Shown piece after piece: positions 11,530 to 20,683 of a stretch of 64,000 nucleotides of DNA. The position numbers and the translations under genes were made by a program. Each line of letters starts with the position of its first letter. Position 1 is the stretch's first letter. Origin of the DNA: Heterocephalus glaber (taxonomy: Eukaryota; Chordata; Mammalia; Rodentia; Bathyergidae); NCBI RefSeq assembly GCF_000247695.1, contig NW_004624785.1:932653-996652 (forward strand). The letters run 5' to 3'. Below the pieces are notes generated by a model, which made no database searches, was not told where the DNA came from, and was given only the letters and a program-made list of their open reading frames with translations.

Positions 11530-11830
11530 TCTTTTTGTGGTGTGTACTAGAGATTGAACTCAGGACCTTTAAACTGAGCTGTATCCTCAGTCCTTTTTAA
11601 AAAATATTCTTTATTTTGCTGGGGATTTAGCTCAGTGGTTTCACTGCCTTCCTCAAAAGCGCAAGGTCCCAAGTTTGATCTCCAGTACCAAAAAAATAAA
11701 TAAATAAATAATCTTTATTTTGAGACAGGGTCTTAACAAGTTGCCTAGGTGGGATTTGAATTTGCAATCTTTCTGCCTCAGACTACCAAAGTGCTGAGAT
11801 TACAGTACTTTGGCACCGTGCCTGGCTGAC
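11530..11830 (-). repeat. B1-dID composite SINE, split by an ID
   Basis: A reverse dID unit (TACTAGAGATTGAACTCAGG ... TGAGCTGTATCCTCAGTCC) and a reverse B1 unit (TTTTGAGACAGGGTCTTAAC ... GTGCCTGGCTGA). An ID is inserted between them at 11618-11711. Confidence 0.85.
11618..11711 (+). repeat. ID SINE with perfect duplication
   Basis: GCTGGGGATTTAGCTCAGTG ... AGTTTGATCTCCAGTACC plus an AAAT-rich tail. It is flanked by exact TCTTTATTTT at 11608-11617 and 11712-11721. It landed in the A-rich junction of a B1-dID. Confidence 0.93.
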
Positions 11831-11939
11831 AACTTCAATAGTACAGGCAGAATATGTTGTGCTTGGATGAATGGTATTCAGCACAGTGTGCAAAGAAATT
11901 GCCTCTTTTTAGAAAGTTAACATAAAATATGACAGCTTA

Positions 11940-12107
11940 GCTGGGGTGGTGGTGCACACCTGTAATCTTAGCACTCTGGGAGGCAGAGGAAGGAGGATCA
12001 AAGGTTCAAGCCCAGCCTGGGTAACTTAACAAGGCTCAAAAAAAAAGGGCTGAGAATGTGGCTCAGCGTGAAGTCCCTGGGTTCAATCTCCAGTACTGCA
12101 AGCATGC
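11940..12107 (+). repeat. B1-dID composite SINE
   Basis: B1 (GCTGGGGTGGTGGTGCACAC, GCACTCTGGGAGGCAGAGGA), an A-rich linker, then a deleted ID (GGCTGAGAATGTGGCTCAGC directly joined to CCTGGGTTCAATCTCCAGTA). Confidence 0.88.
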
Positions 12108-12108
12108 G

Positions 12109-12152
<44 letters not shown>
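12108..12152. repeat. (CA)n microsatellite
   Basis: About 20 CA units at the tail of the B1-dID. Confidence 0.95.
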
Positions 12153-12154
<2 letters not shown>

Positions 12155-12420
12155 GATACTTTAGTATACTGAAGAAGCACTCCACAAATGTCTGGAATTC
12201 ATATTTTCTCAGACTTTTAAAATTACAAGGAATGATCAAAACTACAGTGAATGTTTGAAGTTAAAATATATTACAGTAGAAGACACATTGCATTAATCAC
12301 CTTCAAAATACTGCCTCCTTCCCCGCTTCAAACACATTTATTTCATGGTTCTTGTCAATTTCTAGAAGCAGTTCTGGAAGTGCTCTTTTGTGAGTGTTTT
12401 TACAAAGTGTGATTAAAAAT

Positions 12421-12960
12421 GTGGTGAACGCTGCTTCTTAGTGCCATCCAATAAAAAGGCAGGTTTGTAAAAACATTACATTGAGGCGGGGAGGGGAGTT
12501 GGGGGGGCAATGGGATAAAATAAATTAAAATTTATTTTAAAAATTACTATGTTGGGCTGGGGGTTTAGCTTAGTGGTTCCGTTGCCTGCCTCGCAAGTGC
12601 AAGGACCCAAGTTTGATCCCCAGTACCGAAAAAAAAAAAAAAATTACCATGTGTCCTTATCTTCCTTATTCACCAAATCTTGTACCTTGCAACTTCTGAC
12701 TCTTCCCCAAAGTCAAATGACCATGAAAAGGTAAACATTTTTAATTGATTCAGGACATCAAGGCAGCCATGTTAGCTCAACTAAAGGCACTCACGAGAAA
12801 AGGACTTCCAGAACTGCTTCAGAAAGTGGCAAGAATGATGGGATAAGCTTGTTTGAAGTGAAAGGGAGGATTTTGAGGGTTAATGGGAATGTGTCTTTTA
12901 CTGTAATAAACTTTTAAAATTTAAACACACTATTTTTATCACATTTCATATAACTATTAA
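12421..12960 (+). mobile_element. Mariner transposase relic, copy 2 (interrupted)
   Basis: A second copy of the mariner relic seen at 212-556: TCTTCCCCAAAGTCAAATGA, GGACATCAAGGCAGCCATG and the peptide KDFQNCFRKWQE in one frame. It is split at about 12479-12642 by an L1-like tail and an ID SINE. It retains a longer central stretch (CACTCACGAGAAAAGGA) than copy 1, and is inactive. Confidence 0.78.
12554..12640 (+). repeat. ID SINE
   Basis: GGGCTGGGGGTTTAGCTTAG ... GTTTGATCCCCAGTACCG and poly(A). The flanks AAATTACTATGT (12541-12552) and AAATTACCATGT (12641-12652) match at 11 of 12. Confidence 0.92.
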
Positions 12961-13039
12961 TAATAATGCACAACAACTACAATTTCTTTAGCACCTACTC
13001 ATTGTAGTCAGGTCAAGTATGTCATGATTCAAGTATGCA

Positions 13040-13250
13040 CACATCTGCCTGCCAGACACTCGAATCACACTGGCCTGTTTGGCTGGTTACCATGTAAATT
13101 CTTTCCTACCTCAGGGCTTTTGCATGTGCTATCCATGTCTGGAATGCCCTCCTCTGTGCTGTGTGTATGTGGGCTCCTTCCTGTGCTCCAAAACTCCAAC
13201 ATCCCCTAGGTGTCCAGTTGGCCCCCTGGGATGCTCTTACAGAACATTTT
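13040..13250 (+). repeat. L2 LINE fragment
   Basis: CCTCAGGGCTTTTGCATGTG and GTCTGGAATGCCCTCCTC are typical L2 3' motifs. Confidence 0.7.
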
Positions 13251-13319
13251 TTTTTTCCTATAACCCGCCAAAATCTTGGAATTATGTTCTCCTCCCTCTC
13301 CCTCGCCCTCCCCCTCCCT

Positions 13320-13443
13320 CTCTGAGACAGGGTTTTTTGCTATGTAGTTGAGGCTGGGCTTGAAGTCACTATGTAGCCCAGGCTGGCCTCAAACATATGG
13401 CGATCCTCCTGCCTCAGCCTCCCAAGTGCTGGGATTCTAGGCA
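13320..13443 (-). repeat. B1 SINE
   Basis: Reverse B1: CTGAGACAGGGTTTTTTGCT, CCCAGGCTGGCCTCAAAC, CTCAGCCTCCCAAGTGCTGG. A CTCCC-rich tract at 13290-13320 is its tail. Confidence 0.92.
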
Positions 13444-15349
13444 ATTATGTTACTTTTGTGTTTACTTTTTTTGTTTTCTTTCTTTCCCACTTAAGAGTTG
13501 TCAGACAAAATACAGGATACCCAGTTAATCTGAATTGCAGATAAAGAACAAATGCACTATTGATACTTATGCTTTAAAAAAACACTGTGTATCTGAAATT
13601 CAAACATAACTGGGCACCTCATACTAATTTTGCTAAATGCGATGGTCCTGTTCCCTTTAGGCCAAAGGCTACATGAAGAAGGAGACTATCTGTTCCCATA
13701 GGGAATTCCCAGTGCCCATCACAGTGGTCATTCACTGAACATACTGACACACATTCCAACCTGGCCTAGCTGACACCACAGCCTGTGCCCCTTCCAGATG
13801 CCACACACAGCAGGGCTGCCACCAGGCAGGCCACTGTGTCCCACCACCCTCAACAGCGCACCAGCACCCGGGTCATCCTATTCTCCATTGTCAGAAGACG
13901 AGCATCCAGGGCAGGTCAGCAGAGTTTTGAGGAAGCCATTTTGGAGACTTTTAAAATTGAACAGAAAACAAGAAAATAGAGGGGAAACTAAACTAAGGAG
14001 GTGAAGCCAGACCCTCAGTGCATGCAAGTGACTTGGGGAAGAGGAGGCTGTGAGACAGGGATGCAGTGGGCAGGGAGGCAGGCAGGGAGGGGACAACTCT
14101 CAACAAAGAGGCAGCGGCATGACCTCACAAGAAGGCACATCCATTAGAGGGGCTTGTCGCCATGGAGACCAGACAAATGGTCCAGGCGGCCAGGGAGGCA
14201 GGAACAAAGCAGCTGTGGGAGGATGCTCAGGGGAGCCCAGGCGTGCTTGGTACAGAAGGTCCCTGAGTGTGGTGGAGGTGTGCCTGAGGGCTGGAAGGCT
14301 GGGGCTGCCTCTCCAGATGGGAGGCGTTCAGGAAAGTTCCAGAAAGATACCAAGTGGCCCTGCTATAGACCCTCGAGAGTTGGCGTCTCCCACAACGCAC
14401 ATGGATGGGTCCCTCAAGGAATGCATCCTCCCACCATTTGGGGGCCACAGAGACCCCCATGGACCTGCTGGCTGGAAATGTCCAGGTCCTCAGCCCCAGG
14501 CCTGCAGCATCAGAGGTGATCTAATGGATGTGCCTTCCTATGAGGTCACGCCGCTGCCCCTCTGCTGAGACGTGTCACCTCCCGGCCTGCTTCACCCCAT
14601 TTCACAGCCTCCTGTCCCCAAATAATCAGCGTACACTGAGAGTCTGATGGCAGAGGCCGGGGGAGTCCCTGCAGACTCAGCCCATGACCCTTCTGTGAGG
14701 CAGGAATCCCAGCAGCTTGTTGTGGGGCTACCCTCCCCTATGAAGAGCAGGAGCTGCTGCCTCAGTCTCAGGACGTGAATTCTGACTGTGTGGAGTCACC
14801 TCTGCAGAAACTCATGCTGGTCTCGAGGCCTCTTGCCTTGGCAGCCAAGGCTCCCTCCCCTGCAGCCAGAGGTGGCCAGGCCCAGCCAGCCACGCCTAGT
14901 AGAAGTCTTCCAAAGGTGTCCAGGAGGAATGTCCTCCTTTCTGCCTTTTTTCTTTTTTTAAATTTTGAGATAAGGTCTCACAAAATTGCCTAGGCTTGTC
15001 CTCGAACTTGTGACCCCTCTTGGTCTGGACTCTATAAGGACACAATGTCTCCAGCTTCAGGAGCTATTTTGCAACCTGAGGACAAACGCCAACCTCCTGA
15101 GGCAGTGGGGGAGGTGGGGAGAACAGTCGTCTGCAGCCCCACTGGGCTGGAGAACCTTCCCTGGACACACCTACCCCTACCGAGCTTCCTGCCCGGGAGG
15201 CTCCCATGACCAGGTGAGTGCTGTTCCTTTGCTCACAGCCCCTTCGGCGCATCTGCCTGGTGGCCTGCTTGCCACTGTGCCTGCCCAGAGCCTAGGGCAC
15301 ATTCCTGATGCAGCCATCTGGCCCTTTCCCCTAAGTCCTTTTCTCAGAC
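13444..15349. other. Intergenic, GC-moderate, no gene
   Basis: A short antisense B1 remnant lies at 14952-15013. Several overlapping open frames at 14050-14570 on both strands look compositional; no splice or homology support was found. Confidence 0.5.
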
Positions 15350-15990
15350 TCACTTGCCTCTGCCAACACAGCCTGAATTCCTCAGAGGTATGAGGCTCCC
15401 TTCTTTGGCAACCCTGTGGCAGCTTCAGCTCCATCCAGACCTCCTCAAAGCTCCCACCCTCAAGTTCTTTCTAGCAGGGCTCCTCCTGTGCACTCCACCA
15501 TGCCCTAGTGCTGTTTGTTCTTCGGGGTTGCCTCTGCCTTTGCCCAGTGAAATGTTTGTCCTTTGATGCTGTCCAGAATGCCATATCCCCCAAGAAGCTT
15601 TCCCTGGTCCAATCAAGCATAAACTGACTTCACCACCACCTCCCCGGCTTGCTTCCCCTCTGTGACTTCCTTCTGCTCTTCCAAAACCACCATGTCTCCA
15701 CCTCCAGACTCCGTCATGGACCCTCTCTGGGTCTAACTTCTGTCACCTCCTCAGAGAAGCCCCCTCTGATATATTTATCTGGGAATAACTCTGTTATCTG
15801 TTATTGTGTCACCTCCATTTTTTTTCTTTGTGATATATATACCCACTGTTCTTCATGTATCTGTTGTTCCTTGCCCATCCCCTATCCCCTACTTCTCTGA
15901 GGTACACTGAAAGCAGCATCCAAGTTGGTTTGTTCATACTGTGTACATAGCTCCCAGTACAGAGCAGATCTCATGCTCTCCCTAGCGCTC
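15350..15990 (+). repeat. L2 LINE 3' region
   Basis: AAGCTTTCCCTGGTCCAATC, CACCTCCTCAGAGAAGCCCC, ACTTCTCTGAGGTACACTGA and GTACATAGCTCCCAGTACAG follow the L2 3' end order. Confidence 0.75.
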
Positions 15991-16174
15991 ATCTTATATA
16001 CATAATATTATACACATAACATATATTATAAACATAAACAGTAAGTTGTGGAGTCTGTCCTTCCTTGGACTCCTTGTATCACTTTGCCTATGAGTCTATA
16101 AACATATTTTGTCATAATTATCATGATTGAATCCATTACCCTGTTTCTTACTAAGCATGAATCTGGCAGGTTCA

Positions 16175-16860
16175 GTGTATTAGGCAGTTTGTTGTCATTA
16201 CAATGAAATACTTAAGGGAGGATACTTTTGAAGAAAAGAAGTTGGTTTTGGCTCATGGTTCTGGAGGTCCATGGTCAAAGGTCTGCATCTGATGGCCTTC
16301 TTGCTGGCTCTCTTGGTCGCTTTTCTAGTTGAAAATATCCAACACCCACAATTCAAAGGAGGAGAGGTTCATTTTGGCTCACATCTTCAGTCCATTGTTG
16401 GCTGGCTCCAAGGCAGGAAGGCATGGTGGGAAGGCCCTGAGTAGAGGAAAGCTGGTTATGGCATGGTGACCTTCGGAGGGAGATATACCCTTCCAGGCCA
16501 TGCCCCCAGTGACCCACCTCTTTCCACCAGGCCTCACTTCCTGACAGCAAACCGGCTGTAACACCTTATAATCCAATCACCTCCTCAAAACAAAGCCCTG
16601 CCTGTGAGCATATGAGGCTCTTGGGGGACATCTAGACATAAACTGGCAGCACCCAGGTGTCAGTGGGCATCACATGACAAGAGATAGGGAGCACGAGGGT
16701 GTGTGCATGTATGTGTCTCCCCTGGTCTCTCCCTCTTCTTTCTTATGAGACACCAGGCCTCAGTTATGGGCTCCTCTGATGACCTATTCAATCCTAGTCA
16801 CCACCTCTAAACGCCATAGTCGGGTGAAGCTTCCACTCAGTTAATGCCTCATGTGGGGAT
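16175..16860 (-). mobile_element. MaLR-type LTRs, younger copy inside older one
   Basis: At 16331-16650 lies a reverse copy of the LTR family seen at 20.7-22.9 kb (TTCAAAGGAGGAGAGGTTCA, TTGTTGGCTGGCTCCAAGGC, TATACCCTTCCAGGCCATGC, ACATCTAGACATAAAC). It is flanked by parts of an older MaLR/MLT-type LTR: 16175-16330 has GGTTCTGGAGGTCCATGG, and 16651-16860 continues it. Confidence 0.6.
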
Positions 16861-17044
16861 GAAATTCCACACATGAAGCCTCCGGGATGCACTCAGACCA
16901 TATCCAAGCACAGCATCCATGTCTGCTGTCTCTGTATGCATGACCAGGGGCCTGCTCCAAGGAGGGCCCAGCCAGGTCCTGCTGACCTGACTGGGCTTCT
17001 CCTCTTTCCTCCTGGCTCTGATTCATGAGTGCTTTGAGGAGTCA

Positions 17045-17190
17045 GAACGTTTACTAAGCACCCACAATTCCAGACACTGTGCCAAAACCCCACAGCTTTT
17101 CCTGGTTTAGTGGGATCCCACATATAATATAATTCTCATTTTATAAGTGAAAAAACTGGCAGGGAAAGGTTAAGTCATTTATTTGAGGTC
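17045..17190 (+). repeat. MIR SINE
   Basis: TTTACTAAGCACCCACAATT, CCAGACACTGTGCCAAAAC and TTATAAGTGAAAAAACTGG follow the MIR order. Confidence 0.7.
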
Positions 17191-18253
17191 TTTCTGACTC
17201 CAAAGCTCCTCCCATACCCCCAATACCCCAGTACACCTCATGTAAAACAGGACAACTGGGTTTTCTTATACTCAAAGAATTATGAAGTGGAAATCTCTCT
17301 GGTACTTCATGAGTAATCCTGATAATAATGTGTGGATATAAAGCTGCCCAGCACTCAGGAAGAACCCACTTCTGCTCAGCCACCCCTAGTTCTCACAGGA
17401 GGAGCTCCTTTCGCATAGGCTCTGAAATTCAGGAACTGGCTTTTGGCATCCAGAAGTGGGATTTTGCCTGCCATGACCCCAAGCCTGACCTCAGAAATCC
17501 TGACTTCCTGTTTCAGGGAGGCCCAGGATGACAGAGGGGCACACAGTTTCAGTGTGTGGGACAAATAACAGCTCTGTATGAGTGTGGCTTCTACTCTGTC
17601 ATGAGCATCTCCACCCCGACTCCAACCCAGGCTGCAGCCTTGACCCTATCACAACAAAATGGCTGTTCTCCTGTGCTCAGAAAACACTATGGCTCAGGAG
17701 TCAGCAAGGGATGTCCAGGCCTGGGAGCTGGACCAGAGAGCGGGCTCTGCACACATGTGCGCTTGGCAGGGGCGGTGTCAGGGTCAGTAAGTGTTCAGTT
17801 CCTAGGCTGTATTTTCTGCTGGCCTTGGAGACTTTGAGATAGGAATTTTGAAAGAGCAGTGCTGTGAATTCTGTCTCCTGTGCCCCTGAGTACCTGTTTT
17901 AAGAGTTGGTGTCCTCAGGCCCATTCATTCACAAAATGGGCAGTAGGAGAAAATTCTTTCTGCAGAAGACCTATTTGATTCTGAGTATCTAGCCTCTGTG
18001 CGCCAGGTTTCTCGGGGCTGACCAGGCTGGGTAGGACTTGGGGAGTGAAATGAGGTCACAACCAGGGCTGTCTGAAGCTAACCAAGGCTGGTGTGGCCAA
18101 AGTGGACATGAGCTCTGAAAGTGACCACCTCAGGGTAGGCCACATGGAGGCAGCATCTTGGGAGAAGAAAAAGGGACAGAGAGAGGAGTGATGTTGCTTA
18201 GTCAACAGTTGTTCACATTTGTTACAGAAAAGCACAGATTAACCAAAAAAAAA
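17191..18253. other. Intergenic, nothing recognised
   Basis: No gene or clear repeat found; the short open frames on both strands lack support. Confidence 0.5.
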
Positions 18254-18515
18254 AAAAAATCCTAGTACTCTAGGAGGCTGAGGCAGGAGGATTGCGGATC
18301 ACAAGTTTGAGCTCAACCTAGGCCAGTAGTGGCGAACCTATGGCACAGGTGACACAGTAGCCTTTTATTGAAAGCTCTAAAAGGTTCACCATCACTGAGT
18401 CTTAGGCAACTTAGCGACATACTGAGACCCTGTCTTAAAATAAAAAATAACAGCTAGGGGTGTAGCTCAGTGCAAAGGTCCTAGGTTCAATCCCCAGTAC
18501 TGTAGAATAAAAATA
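18254..18515 (+). repeat. B1-dID SINE interrupted by a hAT-like element
   Basis: A 5'-truncated B1 unit (TCCTAGTACTCTAGGAGGCT ...) is interrupted at 18324, resumes at about 18400 (TTAGGCAACTTAGCGACATA) and is followed by a deleted ID (GCTAGGGGTGTAGCTCAGTG ... GGTTCAATCCCCAGTACTG). Confidence 0.85.
18324..18397. mobile_element. Miniature hAT-like element nested in SINE
   Basis: A 74-bp insert with imperfect terminal inverted repeats: CAGTAGTGGCGAACCT at the left; the right end in reverse complement is CAGTGATGGTGAACCT (13 of 16 match). The flanks ACCTAGGC (18316-18323) and TCTTAGGC (18400-18407) match at 6 of 8, like a hAT 8-bp duplication, with two extra bases at the right. It interrupts continuous B1 sequence, so the insertion is real. 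Family assignment to hAT is inferred from the terminus and the duplication length. Confidence 0.72.
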
Positions 18516-19179
18516 AATAAAATAAAGAACCAAATAAAAATTGGTTCCCCCACCCACTGAGGGTGTAAACTGTGAACACTTTGTAGGACAGGTTTCCAAC
18601 TCACATTCGCTGTTGGCTGTGTGTGCTTGTGTGCGTGGGAAAGGGCTTTCATTCCTCTGGGCCCTACTTTTCTCCTTCGAAGATAATGTATTCCACGTCA
18701 GAAAATGTATACCTAAGCCTGTTGGATGAATATATCGTCATTTTCTCAGCCAGTAAGAGGGAGGAGGTCGGACCCATCATGCATTTCTGCATCTGTAGAA
18801 CTGCCCCTGCCCAGGCCTTGCCCAGCCTGGGGAGGTTCCTGGGGGGATGCAGACCCTGGGCCTGGGCCTTTCCTTGGGAGGTGGCAGCTCCACTCAGACC
18901 TGTGAGCCTGATTAGCAGACTCACTTGGTTATTCAAGTGTGAAACTCAACCATGTTACAAGTTCTCCCTATGCTAATGGCTGAGAAAGCTGAGGAGGCTA
19001 TAGATTAGGGGAGCTTTTAACAGAGAACCCATCAGATTTGAGCTTTTTGAAATGACCTTGGAGTAAAGGGGTTATCTGGTCCAATATTCCATTTTGTGGA
19101 TAAAGAGATTGAGGTATGAAACACAAAACTGAGGAGGGTGGAGAAGAAAGAAAAAAGAAAAAGTAAAAATGTTTTTATG

Positions 19180-19940
19180 AATATCACTCAAACAGGATCA
19201 ATTTTTATAAAAGATTTATATTCCAGTAGAAAAATCAACAAAGGATACAAATAGAACATGTTCAAAATATAGAGAGGTTAAGAAATACCAAAAAAGTTCA
19301 AAGTTCCTGACAAAGAAATGAAAACAAATACCTGTTTTTGTCCATCTAATTTTGAGGAAGATGCCTGCTGCTGAAGGGATCAAGGAGTGGGATTCTTTCT
19401 TATGCTTCTATTGGGATTTTTTACTGACAGGAAGATTCCAAGAGTGTAACTTGGGGCTGGGGGTGTAGCTCAGTGGTAGAGTGCTTGCCTGGCATGCATG
19501 GGTTCTATTCCCACCGCAGCAGAACAAAAAACCATAACAAAAAACTTAAAAGAATGTAACTTGGGCATATGTCCAAATATATTTTAAGACAATCATACCA
19601 TTTGATACATTGTTTTTACTCCTAGGACTTTCTCTTAATGAATTAATTATAAATAGTCGCAAAGATTTATCTTCCAAGATGTTCACTGCAGCATTTTTTA
19701 TGATGGTGGAAACGTGGAAAAGATATAAATGTCCAACAAACGGGGATTAGTGAAATAAATGGAACCCTAGGCAGTCACTATAGCTCAAATTTTAGAGAAA
19801 TTAATGACATGAAGAGGTTCATGATATAAATTTTAAAGTTTACCTATGAATACTTTATAAAAGTAGATATTCCTGGACAGAAGTATAGGTAGTTCCCATT
19901 TTCAATGTTTATCTTTATGCTGCTATACTTTTCAAAATTC
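19180..19940 (+). mobile_element. Old L1 (L1M/HAL1-like) 3' part
   Basis: AAGATGTTCACTGCAGCATT, ATGGTGGAAACGTGGAAAAG and AAATGTCCAACAAACGGGG are hallmark phrases of the L1M 3' region. An ID SINE splits it at 19455. Confidence 0.75.
19455..19550 (+). repeat. ID SINE with 14-bp duplication
   Basis: GGCTGGGGGTGTAGCTCAGT, GTAGAGTGCTTGCCTGGCAT; flanks AGAGTGTAACTTGG (19441-19454) and AGAATGTAACTTGG (19551-19564) differ at one base. Confidence 0.92.
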
Positions 19941-19956
19941 CTACAATGGACATTTT

Positions 19957-20104
19957 TCCTCTCTCCCTTCGTCCTTTCTTCCCTTCCCTCTTTCTTCTTT
20001 CCTCCCTCCCTCCCTTTCTTTCTACCTTCCCTTTGCTAGGGATTGAATACAGGGGCTCAGACATGCCAAGTACATTGTTTACCACTGAGCTACTCCCCCG
20101 GCCC
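19957..20104 (-). repeat. ID SINE with CT-rich tail
   Basis: A CTTCC/CTCC tract (19957-20024) leads into a reverse ID (GCTAGGGATTGAATACAGGG ... CCACTGAGCTACTCCCCCGG). Confidence 0.85.
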
Positions 20105-20133
20105 CTGAACATATTTGGAACCACTTTGTTAAA

Positions 20134-20180
20134 ACGACAACAACAACAACAACAATAACAACAACAACAACAACAGCAAC
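20134..20180. repeat. (CAA)n microsatellite
   Basis: About 14 CAA units with single-base interruptions. Confidence 0.95.
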
Positions 20181-20683
20181 GGTCTCAGAGTTCACCCTGT
20201 TGGTGGGTCCTGCAGGGAGACTATGTGTCCCAGACGAAGGGCACCCTGGAGGCTACTAGTCTGTCCTTGTTCAGGTCTGAAGCAGGCAGTCACAGTGGAT
20301 TTGGGTACCATAGTCTTTGGTACCCTCTTCCTCTGCCATGTCTCAAGATTCCCTTGTTCCTGTGTCTGTGGAATTTGATTTTCCAATATCCCAGAGGATC
20401 AATTTGTCGGCTCTGCTGGCTTTACATCGCCTGAAGGTAGTTTCTCTTGCTGCTGCAAGTAAGATTTATGGTCCAGTCCTGACCCCAGCTGGTCAGCTTT
20501 CCATCCATAGAGCAAAGTAAGAGCAGGAAGGACCAAGAAGGGTGAAGATGGCACCCGATTCATGGTTGACTCATCAAACACACAAGTGTGGGAAGATGGC
20601 AAAAGGCACCAGAGAGCCCTGTGGTCAAACACTTCCAGATAGACACTGACACACCAAAGACACCAAAGTCCGAGACACTGAAG

